Made by a program: the position numbers and the translations under genes. Under the pieces are notes generated by a model. The model did not search any database and was not told the origin of the DNA. It was given only the letters and a program-made list of their open reading frames with translations. DNA of 64,000 nucleotides, from assembly GCA_030549775.1 (NCBI GenBank), contig CM060181.1:57843701-57907700 (forward strand), written 5' to 3'. Numbering within the stretch: position 1 is the first letter of the stretch; every line of letters starts with the position of its first letter. Source of the stretch: Tamarix chinensis. Taxonomy: Eukaryota > Streptophyta > Magnoliopsida > Caryophyllales > Tamaricaceae. Positions 48,897 through 59,095 of this stretch are shown piece after piece.

Positions 48897-49691
48897 TAGG
48901 GCTATGCAAAAAATCCATAATCCAAAAATTCGATCCGATATTTAAAAAATCCGATCTGAGTTTTAGGATATCCGATCCGATCAAAATCAAAAAATTTCGG
49001 AGCAGATATCCGATCCGATATTTTTCTGGATTATCTGATCCGATTAAATTATCTGGTATATAAAAAAAATATTTTTTATACATACAATATATAAATATTT
49101 TTTGATTAAATAAATTATATATATAATTATTTAACCTGAAAATTATGAATTTATGGACTTTAGATTATTGTTGTAATTACGTTATGGAATTTGAACTTTG
49201 GATTATTATTGATTTGTTTTATTTGTTATGGACTTTGGATTTTTATAATTTATTTTAATTTAATTCTACTAGGTTAAAATATCCACATTTGGATATTTCA
49301 ATGTAGATATTTGGATTATTATTGATTTGTTGTATTTATTATGAAATTTGGATTTTTAGAATTTATTTTAATTTAGTTCTAGCGGGTTAAAATATCCACA
49401 TATGGATATTTCAATACGGATGTTTGGATATCGGATATCTGAATTTAAATTATCAAATTTTCGGATATCCGGTCATAAACAAGTCTTTTTTGTTGAAAAA
49501 TAAATATTTTTCGGATAATCGGATATACTGGATATATCCAATATTCGTATCCAATTTTTTGGATATCCGACTATTCGGATATCCGCTATTAATGGATATG
49601 GGTACGGATATAGGTTACTAAATATCCAATCGGATCGGATATCCGAAAAAAAATCCGACCAGATACGGATATCCGGTTTTGCACAGCCCTA
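48897..49691. mobile_element. hAT-type MITE, 795 bp, in the MULE-2 transposase
   Basis: The ends are TAGGGCTATGCAAAA and TTTTGCACAGCCCTA, an inverted pair with one mismatch in 15. The 8-bp flank CAAACTAT is exact on both sides (48889-48896 and 49692-49699), the length used by hAT transposases. The transposase sequence continues across it (LGLIQT, then MPKVFPNASLFLYRWHINKN). There is no open gene. Much of the body is repeated GGATATCCGAT-like words. Confidence 0.9.
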
Positions 49692-52600
49692 CAAACTATG
49701 CCAAAAGTCTTTCCTAATGCATCACTCTTCTTGTATAGATGGCACATTAATAAGAATGTTTTGTCACATACCATAAAGAATTTAGGAAGTATAGTAGTGG
49801 GAGAAAGATTCCTAGGATGTTGGAGGAAGATTGTATAAGCCACTATAATTGAGACATGTTAGAATGAGCTTCTATTGATGGGTGACAAATGGGGATGATT
49901 TCCACATCCTTTACAATATGCGTATGAGACATAGTCGAATCCATATAAGGAGAGGCTTGTTTTAGTGTGGTTCAACAAAAACATTCACTTTGGCGCTCAT
50001 ACGGCCAACAGGTATAGCATACTTGATGTAAATATTCAATGTCTATTAACTTATTAAGTGTGTAATAATTAACCATTACTTATTTTTTGAAATTAATATT
50101 GTAAGGTGGAAAGTGCACATGGAAAGCTGAAGAAATTTATATAATCATCACAAATGAGTTGTGGCACATTATGCCCGAAGATTTATATAGTGATAAGACT
50201 CCAAATTAATGATGTGAAAAAATATCTAGAGCAATGATGGGTAATTATTCCACGTTACTCTACAAATGACATATTATTCAAGGATCTCATGTATATTGTA
50301 TGTCATAGAGCATTGGACATGATTGAAAAGGAGAGTAAGAGGTCCAATATGGTTGGTCCCGAATCCTTGAGATGTGGGTGTTACTTGAGGTTGACACATG
50401 GTCTATTGTGTACACACAAGATATTTTATTACAAACAATATTATCAACCTATTCCTGTCTCGCCAATGCATAAATTTTGAAAGACTTTCACTTTTATCAA
50501 AACACAGAAAGAAAGGTTTGCATTTGATGATTAAATTGTTGATCAAAGTGTATGCCCATTTACTTCTAACATTATGTATAAGGTGCAAATGATGCTTAAC
50601 CAATCGATATTACGTCTACCCTACTATTCTAATCTTATTGATGAGATTCTCAATCCCAACCAAATAAGATGTACCAGATGTTCAACAAAGAAAAGGACAT
50701 CCTAGTAATAGCACATGGAGGGAACTATTAGAGTAGGATCATAGAGAGCATACTTATTCAAAATCACCTACGGGGCGAGGTCGTTTAGGTCGAGGATGTG
50801 GCAGAGTCACTCATCATTTGGTTGATCAGAATGTTCATCTCTAGTAGAGGTCACTATTCCCCTAGCCTATTGAATCAAAGAAGTAGTAGTGGGCGACATA
50901 GTATTAGAAGAAATCGTAGGCATAGTATTGAGCCAGTTATGCTCCTATGGGTGGAATCTTGGTCTAATGTTTTGGGTGATAGAAACTGTGGGTTTAGAGC
51001 GGTCACACTACAATTATTTGATAGAGAATTAGAATGGTCAAATGTTAGAGCTGCAATACATAGGGAATTGGTGACTCATCAAGAATTATATGCTCTTACC
51101 TTTATCGATCCTATTACTAAAAAACATGCAATGTGAAATGCCCAATAAAAAATTTCTAATTTTAAATATTATATTTAAATGAGGTTTTATTATAAAATTT
51201 AATTAAGTATATTACTTTATTTAAAATAAAAGGAAATTAATTAGGACAAATCAAGAATAAATTTATAAGTATTTTAATTAGGAGGAATTTGGGTATTTTA
51301 ACTAATTAAAGATTTTAATTTGGAAATTAACTAAATAAATTATTTTATTTAAAATAAGGAGGATAAAATATTCCAAATTAATATTAATTTTATAAATAAT
51401 TAAATGGAAGAAAATTAGGGTGTTTTGCTAATTAAAATGGAATTTATGGAAAATATTTTAAAAATCCTAATTTAGCCTAAAAGAGGGATTTAAATATTAT
51501 TTTATTTAAATATTATTATTTTTAAATATCCTAAATATTTAATTGACATAATCTAATTATTTTTCTCCTTTCCTTTTTTCCTTTTTTTCCTTTTCTTACT
51601 TCCCTTTTCCTTTCTTTTTCTTTCTTTTTCTTTTTCCTCTTCTTTTCCCCGACTGGGCCAACTGCGGCCCAGTTCTTCTTCTCCTTTTTCCTTTTTCCTT
51701 CGGTGCGACCTAGCCCGCGCAGCCGACTCTTCCGTCCCTTTCCCCAACTCCGCGTTTTATGTTTGTTTTGCCCCTATATGCGTCGTTCCATTTAAACACC
51801 TTTGACCTGCACCCAACCGCCTAGTTCTCCCCTTTTTATTTTCTTTCCCGACCGACCAGACCGCCTCCTTTCCTTCTTCCTTCTTCCTCCTTCCTCCTTC
51901 GTCGACGCTGCTGCAACTCTCGACCCATCAATGGCTTCTCCAGCTACGGTGATTAATACCGGCCGTTTCTTACCTCATTGTATTCTTCTTAACTCCAGGA
52001 ATAAATTGGCATAATTATTGGACATTAAATCTCACCCGTTTTCTCTCTCCTAGCGTGTGAAATTTAAACCACGCCAAAACGAACATTGAGCCATTACTGC
52101 CATCAGCCACCCAAATACTTGTACTTAATACCTTCCTGTCAATCTTCAACGCCCTATTATCCCATCTACCATCTATAAATAGCCTAGTTATGGGAGTTTT
52201 GGAGTTTTTTCTTCCCCGAAAACCCTAAGCCAGAGCTGGCCGCCACCCTGACTTCAGACGCACCCTCCGCTGCCTATAGCCAACCTCAACACCATCACAG
52301 CATCTAAAATTTTTCCCTGCAATCTATTCTAGATAACTAAGCTCTTCACATCCTTTGATTCTTTTTTCACGAGCTTCCATAGCTTTGTGAAATCTCTTGC
52401 TCGTTTTGCAAAAATCTGTAACCCAAAACCTTTAAGCCGTCGTCCACCGCCGCAAAAATCTAATCCTCCTCCACCAAACCATAACCTTATTTTATTTTCC
52501 CCCCTACTCCTTTTCTTTTTTTATTCATCTTTTTCCCTCTTAGATTATTTTTCCAGCCACCGTTGTGAACCACCACCGGTGCCACCCATTCCTGCCGAAT

Positions 52601-52845
52601 CAAGGTAAAACCCTAGACCTTCTTAATCATTATTTACTATTTATTATAAATTATTCTATTTTTATTTTATTTATTATTAATTATTGGAATATAATAATTA
52701 TTTACTTGCTATTAATATTATTATTATTTGATGTAAATTTTATGCTGAATTGTACTTGCAGGGTGGAGAGTGGTAATAAAATAATTTTATTGATAGTTTC
52801 GAATTATAAGTTATTAATTGAATTATTATAGGATTATTATCATTC

Positions 52846-52847
<2 letters not shown>

Positions 52848-52880
<33 letters not shown>

Positions 52881-53154
52881 GTTATTAGAATAATTATTAT
52901 TAACATTTTATTATTTATTCTGGAAAATCTTAGGCCCTAATTTTGTATTAACATTTGCACTTATTTATTTTAGTATTATTATTTCTATTGTTCTTATAAC
53001 CATTAATAATAATATTATCATTATCTTTATTATTTCAATATTATTATATATGTTATTAATTTTATTATTTATTAATATTAATAAATAGTTGGTCATTAGT
53101 TATAAGTAGGGTCGAAACCCCAATTTAAATTTTAAAGCTTATATATTATTGTTA

Positions 53155-53195
<41 letters not shown>
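52848..53195 (+). repeat. AT-trinucleotide microsatellites of the solo LTR
   Basis: Runs of ATT or TTA at about 52848-52880 and 53153-53194, with looser runs between. The same tract occurs at the equivalent place in the other LTR copies. Confidence 0.85.
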
Positions 53196-53196
<1 letters not shown>

Positions 53197-53859
53197 TTGA
53201 TATTATATTTATTTATAATATTTAGTTGTTATTTGAATTATTGTTATTGTAATTATTTTATCTTTACTAATATTATTTTGGTGAATATCACCTTTTTAGT
53301 TTGAACTGCATTAGTTTTATTATTAATATTCTACTAGTATTTTGTAGAGTCAATTCTAGTATAATAATTTTTAATTAAAAATAAGGTCTTGGGATAAGTT
53401 AGAAATAATATCATTCTTAAGAGAAAACCTAATCCTAGTATTCTCCCATAGTAGGTGAGCCCAATCAAAGCTCTCAAGTAATATAGGAGCATGCTCCAAG
53501 ACCGGTGACATATTAGGTAAGGGGTGCTAAGGCCTTTTGTGTGCTAATGTACATTGTGTTCCTTATATGTTATGCATCCTATGTTATTATTGTAATTATT
53601 GCATATTTGGTATGGCATGGAGTCCAATCATGCTTTTGTGTTGCTATATGGCATGTGTACTATGTGTATGGAATAATATGTGTTTGCATGTGACCTTAAA
53701 ATACATGCATGTGAGGATGTTGGTATGGTTTGTATGGGGGAAAGGAAGAAAAATGAGGATGGAGAAAGAAGTTGACCAAGAGATGTGAGTAGACCTAAGT
53801 ATTTTAATGATTTATGAGAGGAAGAATAAAATGGGAAATGTAGGGTTTCGTGGGAGAGA

Positions 53860-54800
53860 ATATAATTTATGATGTTAATTGGGAGAATGTAATTTATGAT
53901 ATAATATGGGAGAACCTAAGTTATGATTTGATTGGGAGAATCTAATTTATGATTTGTTTGGGAAAATCCAATTAATCTAAAATATGGTTTTGCTTGGGGG
54001 ATTCTAATTTATGATTTTATGTGGGAAAATCTAACTTATAGTCTTGTATGGTGGAATCTAAATTGTGGTTATGGAAGGGGAGAATCTAATCAATTGTATT
54101 ATGTGGAAAAATCTTGGATTTTGCTATGGATTAAATTTAGGGTTTTATATGGCAGAATCGTGGGTTGGATGGTGGTACTAATGGTTGCATGGTGGTATTA
54201 GGGTTGGTATGATGTTACTAAGGTTTGTATGGTGGTATTTATAGTTATATGGTGGTATTAGGGTTTGTAGGGTGGTATTTATGGTTTGTATGGTAGTATT
54301 AGGGTTGTATGGTGGTAATTATAGTTGTTTGGTGGTATTAGGATTTACATGTTGGCATTGATGGTTGGATGGCAGTATTAGGGTTTGCATGGTTGAAATT
54401 AGGGTGTTACATGGAATTTTAGGGTTTGCATGAAAAAGGTTCGAAGGTTTGCATGGGGAGACTAATGTCTGCATGGGTATGAAATTCACGTGTGGAAAGT
54501 TAATTTGGGATGTAAGGAAGGTAATGTCAGTGTTATTTGGGTGTTGAACTATTTTGGACGGAAAATATTACGTGGAGCATTATGAGGGTACGGAAGAGAC
54601 TGAATTAGGGTTTGGAGTAATGAACTCTAGGTTGTTGTGATTAACTAAGGTTGGAGTGGATAATTGTGGTTTTTTATGATTAACTAAGGCGTGGAGTGGC
54701 TAATTATGGTTGGTATAGTTAAATAGAGTTTGGAGTGGTTAACTATGGTTTGTTGTGGTTAATTGAGGTATGTGGTGGCTGATTAGGGTTTTTTGTTATC
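53860..54800 (+). repeat. three successive degenerate minisatellites in the solo LTR
   Basis: About 53860-54130 repeats GGGAGAATCTAATTTATGAT-like units. About 54160-54400 repeats TATGGTGGTATTAGGGTTTG-like units. About 54620-54790 repeats GGAGTGGTTAATTATGGTT-like units. Units are roughly 25-35 bases with variable length. They have no coding meaning. Confidence 0.75.
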
Positions 54801-54910
54801 ATGTGTATGTGGTAATTAAAGTGTAATTATGATGGTGTGGAAACTTTTGAATAAGATACTTAAGACACTAATTATTTAAAGTGGAAGATCGTTGAGACGG
54901 GACCAATCGA

Positions 54911-55250
54911 TCCACCGGTTCGGAATAGTGGTTAGGGTTTTTACCCTATGTGTGATCGATCCACCGGCTATAATAGTGGTTAGAGTAGGATGCTCTATGC
55001 GTAAACTGATCCACCGCTTATAATAGTGGGGGTTCCCGAGCTCAACAACCACAAACCAGAGTTTTTCTAAAATTCCTAAAAGATACTAATTACTTACAAT
55101 GAAACACCATGCGTGTCGGAGCCAACCGATCCACCGCTCAGGAATAGTGGTTAGGACGCGTAGTCCTATGTGTATCTGATCCACCGGCTATAATATTGGT
55201 TAGGGTATGATACCCTATGTGCCTCCGATCCATCGGCTATAATAGTGGGG
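54911..55250 (+). repeat. two triplets of CCACCGG..ATAGTGG inverted-repeat units
   Basis: CCACCG/CCATCG words start near 54912, 54961 and 55011 and again near 55131, 55181 and 55230. Steps are about 50 bases within each triplet and about 219-220 bases between triplets. Each unit resembles CCACCGGCTATAATAGTGG, where CCAC and GTGG can pair. Equivalent units occur in the LTRs at 23810-24190 and, reversed, at 26640-26995 and 35210-35545. Confidence 0.85.
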
Positions 55251-56636
55251 GCTTCCGTTTTTGCATGGATTTGATAAAAACACATGATGTGTATCGAATT
55301 CCGATAAAAGATTAATTAAGTAATTAATCTGGACTATGATTGGGCCTTTATGTATGTACCTAAATGATTGGACGATATTATGATATGATGATGGTCTTTA
55401 TGATATTTTATTCTTATGCATGATTTTATGTGCTTATGTGTTGGCCTTAGTGTTCGGTTACCTTACTCAGTACGTAGCGTACTGATCACCCTTTTCATGG
55501 GTGCTGCTCATTCCCACGAGTAGTATGCCCTTCCGAATTTGTGCAGGTGGGCGAGACATCATTCGGGGCTGAGTATTGAGCATGTTTTGGCTCAAAGTTT
55601 GAGAGTGTCGTGGCCGTATTTCCTCTTCACATGATTTTATTTCATTATATTATTATTACTCTATTGAGTATTTTAAATGAACCTTTTTCGATTGTAAGAC
55701 TTTTCCCTTCGAGGAATTTTGATTTCACACTCTGATTTCTATTTAACTCGTGATTCTTCACGCACACTCTGATTTTTGTGTATGATCATTCTAGTTCTTT
55801 TATGAACTGTTGGTTTAAGTTTAATATTAATCTTTTCTTTATCCTTAGCACTTGGTACTGGAACAGTTGGAGAGAGCCGGTCTGGTACTAAGCGTGGTGG
55901 GTAACATTCCCAGAATTCACCGGTTTTAAGTGATTTTATTTTAATTGCTTCCACTTTAAAAAAATATTGAATTTTGGGGTGTTACACAATTCTTGGTACA
56001 TTGGACGGGATTGGCTCCAATAGAGAAATGGTGGCATCAGCCTTACTTTGGCTTCCCTTTTGCAACAATATACAATGTCAAATTTATTTTTTTAAGTATA
56101 CATGGGTTGATTACTTGTTCACCTTATGGAGCTCCACCTAATAGCGAACAATCTGATAAGATCATCACCATCTTAAGTGTGAATAGTTTACCAAACTATG
56201 TATCGGTATGTAAGTTATTGCACTTAAATTTTTGTATACTATATATATATGTTTGACACTTATGTTATGATACTTTATATGCTTGTAGATAACCTTGATG
56301 AAAATGCAATATTACCACATATATCTAATAAATGGTATAAACATGCTACTTTAACTGTATCTGGATGGGATGAGACATATCGTGATCGTATCAGAATTCA
56401 ATGGGTATAGGTGTCCACCAAGGGGGAGACTTAGGTTGATGATTTGTGCTGAAAGTAAGAATTTTAGCATTCAACTTGTTATACATTAGTTTATTGGATT
56501 ATCTTAAGTATTTTGTAATGTGTAGTAAAGACAATCATGGTGTAACGTAAAATTAAAATTATCATACATCAATTAAAAGTGTTCTAATAACACATTCCTA
56601 ACAAGTAAAATTAAATTGTAAATAAAGAATCTATTA

Positions 56637-58627
56637 CATATCATCACTAGGGTTTTTCTTGGCCTCCTCCTCTTCACTGAAGGACAATCTCAACCCACCC
56701 ATGGCAAGGTATACCTCCTTGAACCTATCAAAACCTTCATCCTTACCAATTCTACCCTTCTTTTCTTCTTTAAATAAGTAGCAAAATATACCCATTAACT
56801 CATTATTTCTCTCCACATCTATCTTAATGTATGGGGTATCACTCGACCCTTAATCTACTAGTACAAGATGGAATAATAGATGCGTCCAAGGATGATACCA
56901 AAGAAGGAATTTAGTTGAGGCATCATGCTTATATTTTGAGCAATGAAAATTAGAGCTAAAGTCTAGTTGGTGGTGAGGCCAAATATTCTAAAATGATGCA
57001 CTATTGTAATAATCTTCCTTAAACTTTTAATGTTTTCTCTTTGATAGAATTCTTATGTTAGAATGATAGGAGGAATCGAGATGAGCTATGGGTAGCCAAA
57101 ATGTCAAGAAACCTTGGTCTGACATATAAGACTCGACCAAATCCATAAAGTGCAAGCCACCTAGGTACCTCAACACATAATTTTTCATACCTAGATCTTG
57201 ATCGAATGGTAAGAAGTTAACCTATAATCACATGTAAAACAAATTGGGATATCAATTATTTCAAGAATTCAATAACCAAAAACTACTTACAAAAATTATT
57301 TAACTAACCTATTGTGCCCTTAGAGAATCTAATTGCCTCCTATACTTAATTAGGCCATCTATGGACATAGGTAGCATCGTATGAAGGATTATATGTACAA
57401 GAATAACTCCACCAAAAGTAGAGGAAATACTCATAAGTTCATTCCCGTGCACAAATATAACACACATATAACACGATTAAATTAACAAATAAACAACTTT
57501 TGTCAAACCAAAAACACAATAAACAATTACCTCTAAAAGTGTCATGCAACCAATAATTTTCTTGTACCCAATTCTATATGCTATCATAAGTTACCTATAC
57601 AAATAAGCTAAATTCCTAGCTCCTAGGGCTCGATCGGCTAACGTACTCAAATAAGCTACTAATCTGAGAACTGATAATGGAGTGCAATTTATGGAATTGT
57701 CAACAAAAGTGTATAGGATAGCAGGTACGACATATAAAACCAGGTATAAGACTCATCATCCTCAATACGGTAAACCATAAACTAATAATAAATATCATCC
57801 AATGTGAGAACACTTCCCTTCACAAAAGTAAATCTAACCAACACATTAGGTTCACCCCATATCTTAGTGAGAAGCTCTACCACATCACCATCACAAGGAA
57901 AATGCTCACTAATAAGCTCATATCCATATTAGTTAAGATTTATATTGTAGATAATGTCATGTAGAGTGATTGTCATCTCACCAAATGGAAGGTGGAAGGT
58001 GTTGGTCTCTAGGTTCCACCTTTCAACAAAAGTAGGGATGAGCAAAGTGTTGTGATGGTGGAAGTATGTGGAACATAGATTTTTGAGGCCCTTGGTCTCA
58101 ATGTCGTGATATGCAATACCCATGCCTTCATTATTGTTGGTCGGTCTTCTCAAGTTTTTAATCTTGGACTGAACCCTCAACATAGGATGTGGTTCATATA
58201 ATAAAATCAATATTAGTATAATAAATTATATAATAAAATTATAGAAACCAATATGCATACTAATATAAATTACCTCAGCATCATTCTATATGGTGTATGC
58301 CACATTGCCCTTAAAACTAGTTAGAAGATTAGGAATGAGTGGACCCCCACCAGTAGGTCCAATCAATCTCCAATCATCATTTGATGATGAAGATGAATTA
58401 GAACCAACTATATGGGCATATGCGCTAGTCTCAACAAAAGCTCCCTCATAGGGATAATCATACTCTTTCTTAAAAGGAACATTATATCTGTCTGTAGTAC
58501 GTAGAGCTTTACTATGCTCCATCATTGCTCGTGCTCTAGCACTAGCGGCAACTATCCTCTTTATCATCCTAGTCATAGTAGGAGTAACATTTCTCGGATC
58601 TTTTTTGCTGCGTCCTCTACCAGCCAT
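56637..58627 (-). pseudogene. plant mobile domain (PMD) gene of MULE-2
   Basis: Exon 1 runs from ATG 58627 to a GAG^GTAATT donor at 58273 (MAGRGRSKKDPRN, a Ser-rich SNSSSSSNDDW, then GNVAYTI, a TAG stop, and NDAE). Exon 2 (from about 58197) carries the PMD core: VERWNLETNTFHLPFGEMTI, later LVRFTFVKGS and LGARNLAYLYR. It has stops, and the intron acceptor AG is lost. The last part ends in an acidic tail, FSEEEEAKKNPSDDM (stop at 56637). The full frame is thus broken at least three times. MAIL1/MAIN, its single-gene relatives, act in the nucleus on transposon silencing and genome stability. The gene lies tail-to-tail with the OTU part, a few hundred bases away. Confidence 0.8.
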
Positions 58628-58628
58628 C

Positions 58629-58656
58629 TGCCAATAATAATAATAATAATAATAAT
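58629..58656 (+). repeat. (ATA)n microsatellite upstream of the PMD start
   Basis: About eight AAT/ATA units directly before the PMD ATG on its strand. Confidence 0.8.
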
Positions 58657-58682
58657 TAAATATTATGTATTAGCCCATTAAT

Positions 58683-58878
58683 GATTTATGGTTTAGGGTT
58701 TAGGGTTTATGGTTTAGGTTTAGGGGTTAGGGTTCATAGTTTAGGGTTTAGGGTTAAGGGTTAAAGTATTAGGGTTTATGGTTAAGGTTTAACGGGTTAG
58801 GGTTAATGGTTTTGGGTTTAGCATTTAAGGTTAAGGTTTTAAGGTTAAGGGTTAGGGTTTAATGTTTTGGGTTAAAGG
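58683..58878 (-). repeat. telomere-like degenerate TTTAGGG tract (MULE-2)
   Basis: About 195 bases of GGTTTAGGGTTTAGGG-like words with variants (GGTTTATGG, GGGTTAAGG). They begin 56 bases upstream of the PMD ATG. The match in MULE-1 shows the tract is inherited within the element. On the PMD strand it reads AAACCCTAAACC, a possible promoter element. Confidence 0.85.
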
Positions 58879-58884
58879 GGTTCC

Positions 58885-59095
58885 AATGAGTGAGTTACCT
58901 ATTTAGAGCAATGTTTCAAGGGTGTTCTACCTGCTAGTTGTCGAGGTTGATGGGTGACATGCCCACTCAAGATGGTTTGTAATGGGTGAATCACTCTCCA
59001 TTTATTTCTCTTGATGGGTAAGTTACTTGATTTCTGGTGGAGTCAATGGGTGAGTTATCCGTTCCTAGACATGACTGACGGTGAACCACCTATCG
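58885..59095 (+). repeat. 32-bp-period array of near-palindromic motifs (MULE-2 right side)
   Basis: Seven units start at 58885, 58917, 58949, 58981, 59013, 59045 and 59077, each exactly 32 bases from the last. Typical cores are GATGGGTGACATGCCCACTC and AATGGGTGAGTTATCCGTT. The orientation is opposite to that of the array at the left end. Confidence 0.9.

Larger units (their letters stand above)
51134..55986 (+). mobile_element. solo long gypsy LTR, plus orientation (4853 bp), in the OTU domain
   Basis: It starts TGAAATGCCC and ends GGGGTGTTACA. The order is AT-rich lead, CT-rich kilobase (51550-52600), AT-trinucleotides (52620-53300), minisatellites (53860-54800), CCACCGG..TAGTGG repeats (54911-55250), conserved hairpin block (55455-55520) and end. 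Flanks are CAATG (51129-51133) and CAATT (55987-55991), one mismatch. OTU coding sequence lies on both sides. No internal region is present, as after LTR-LTR recombination. Confidence 0.88.
47500..56260 (+). pseudogene. MULE transposase fused to an OTU-type cysteine protease domain (MULE-2)
   Basis: Exon 1 ends FNENELEEIM at about 47707. An intron reaches an acceptor near 48006. The next part reads KSLIGWVKKLE, then a zinc-binding NHRMG with GHFFTYRLS of the FAR1/MuDR type. The DDE domain has FLDCSYKT (about 48671), VVITDMEL (about 48862) and, after the MITE and a 94-base intron, VESAHGKLKKF (about 50108). A SWIM finger follows (CGCYLRLTHGLLCTH, CxC..CxH, about 50368-50412). The OTU domain starts near 50970 with VLGDRNCGFRAV; its Asp and Cys survive and the usual second Gly is Arg. 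The OTU tail resumes after the solo LTR (KWWHQPYFGF, YNVKFIFLS, 56020-56100). Many stops are present, and rejoining the OTU halves needs a one-base shift. The transposase moves the element. The OTU part would be a deubiquitinase-like protease; its role here is unknown. Confidence 0.8.

Noticed and set aside
58683..58878. A chromosome end or old telomere fusion
   Set aside because: The repeats are short and degenerate and occur at the same place in two copies of one transposon, so they were carried in by the element.
58885..59095. Regular repeat and spacer pattern resembling a CRISPR array
   Set aside because: The repeats are near-palindromic and degenerate, spacers are only 13 bases, there are no cas genes, and the DNA is clearly from a plant. 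It is a transposon array.
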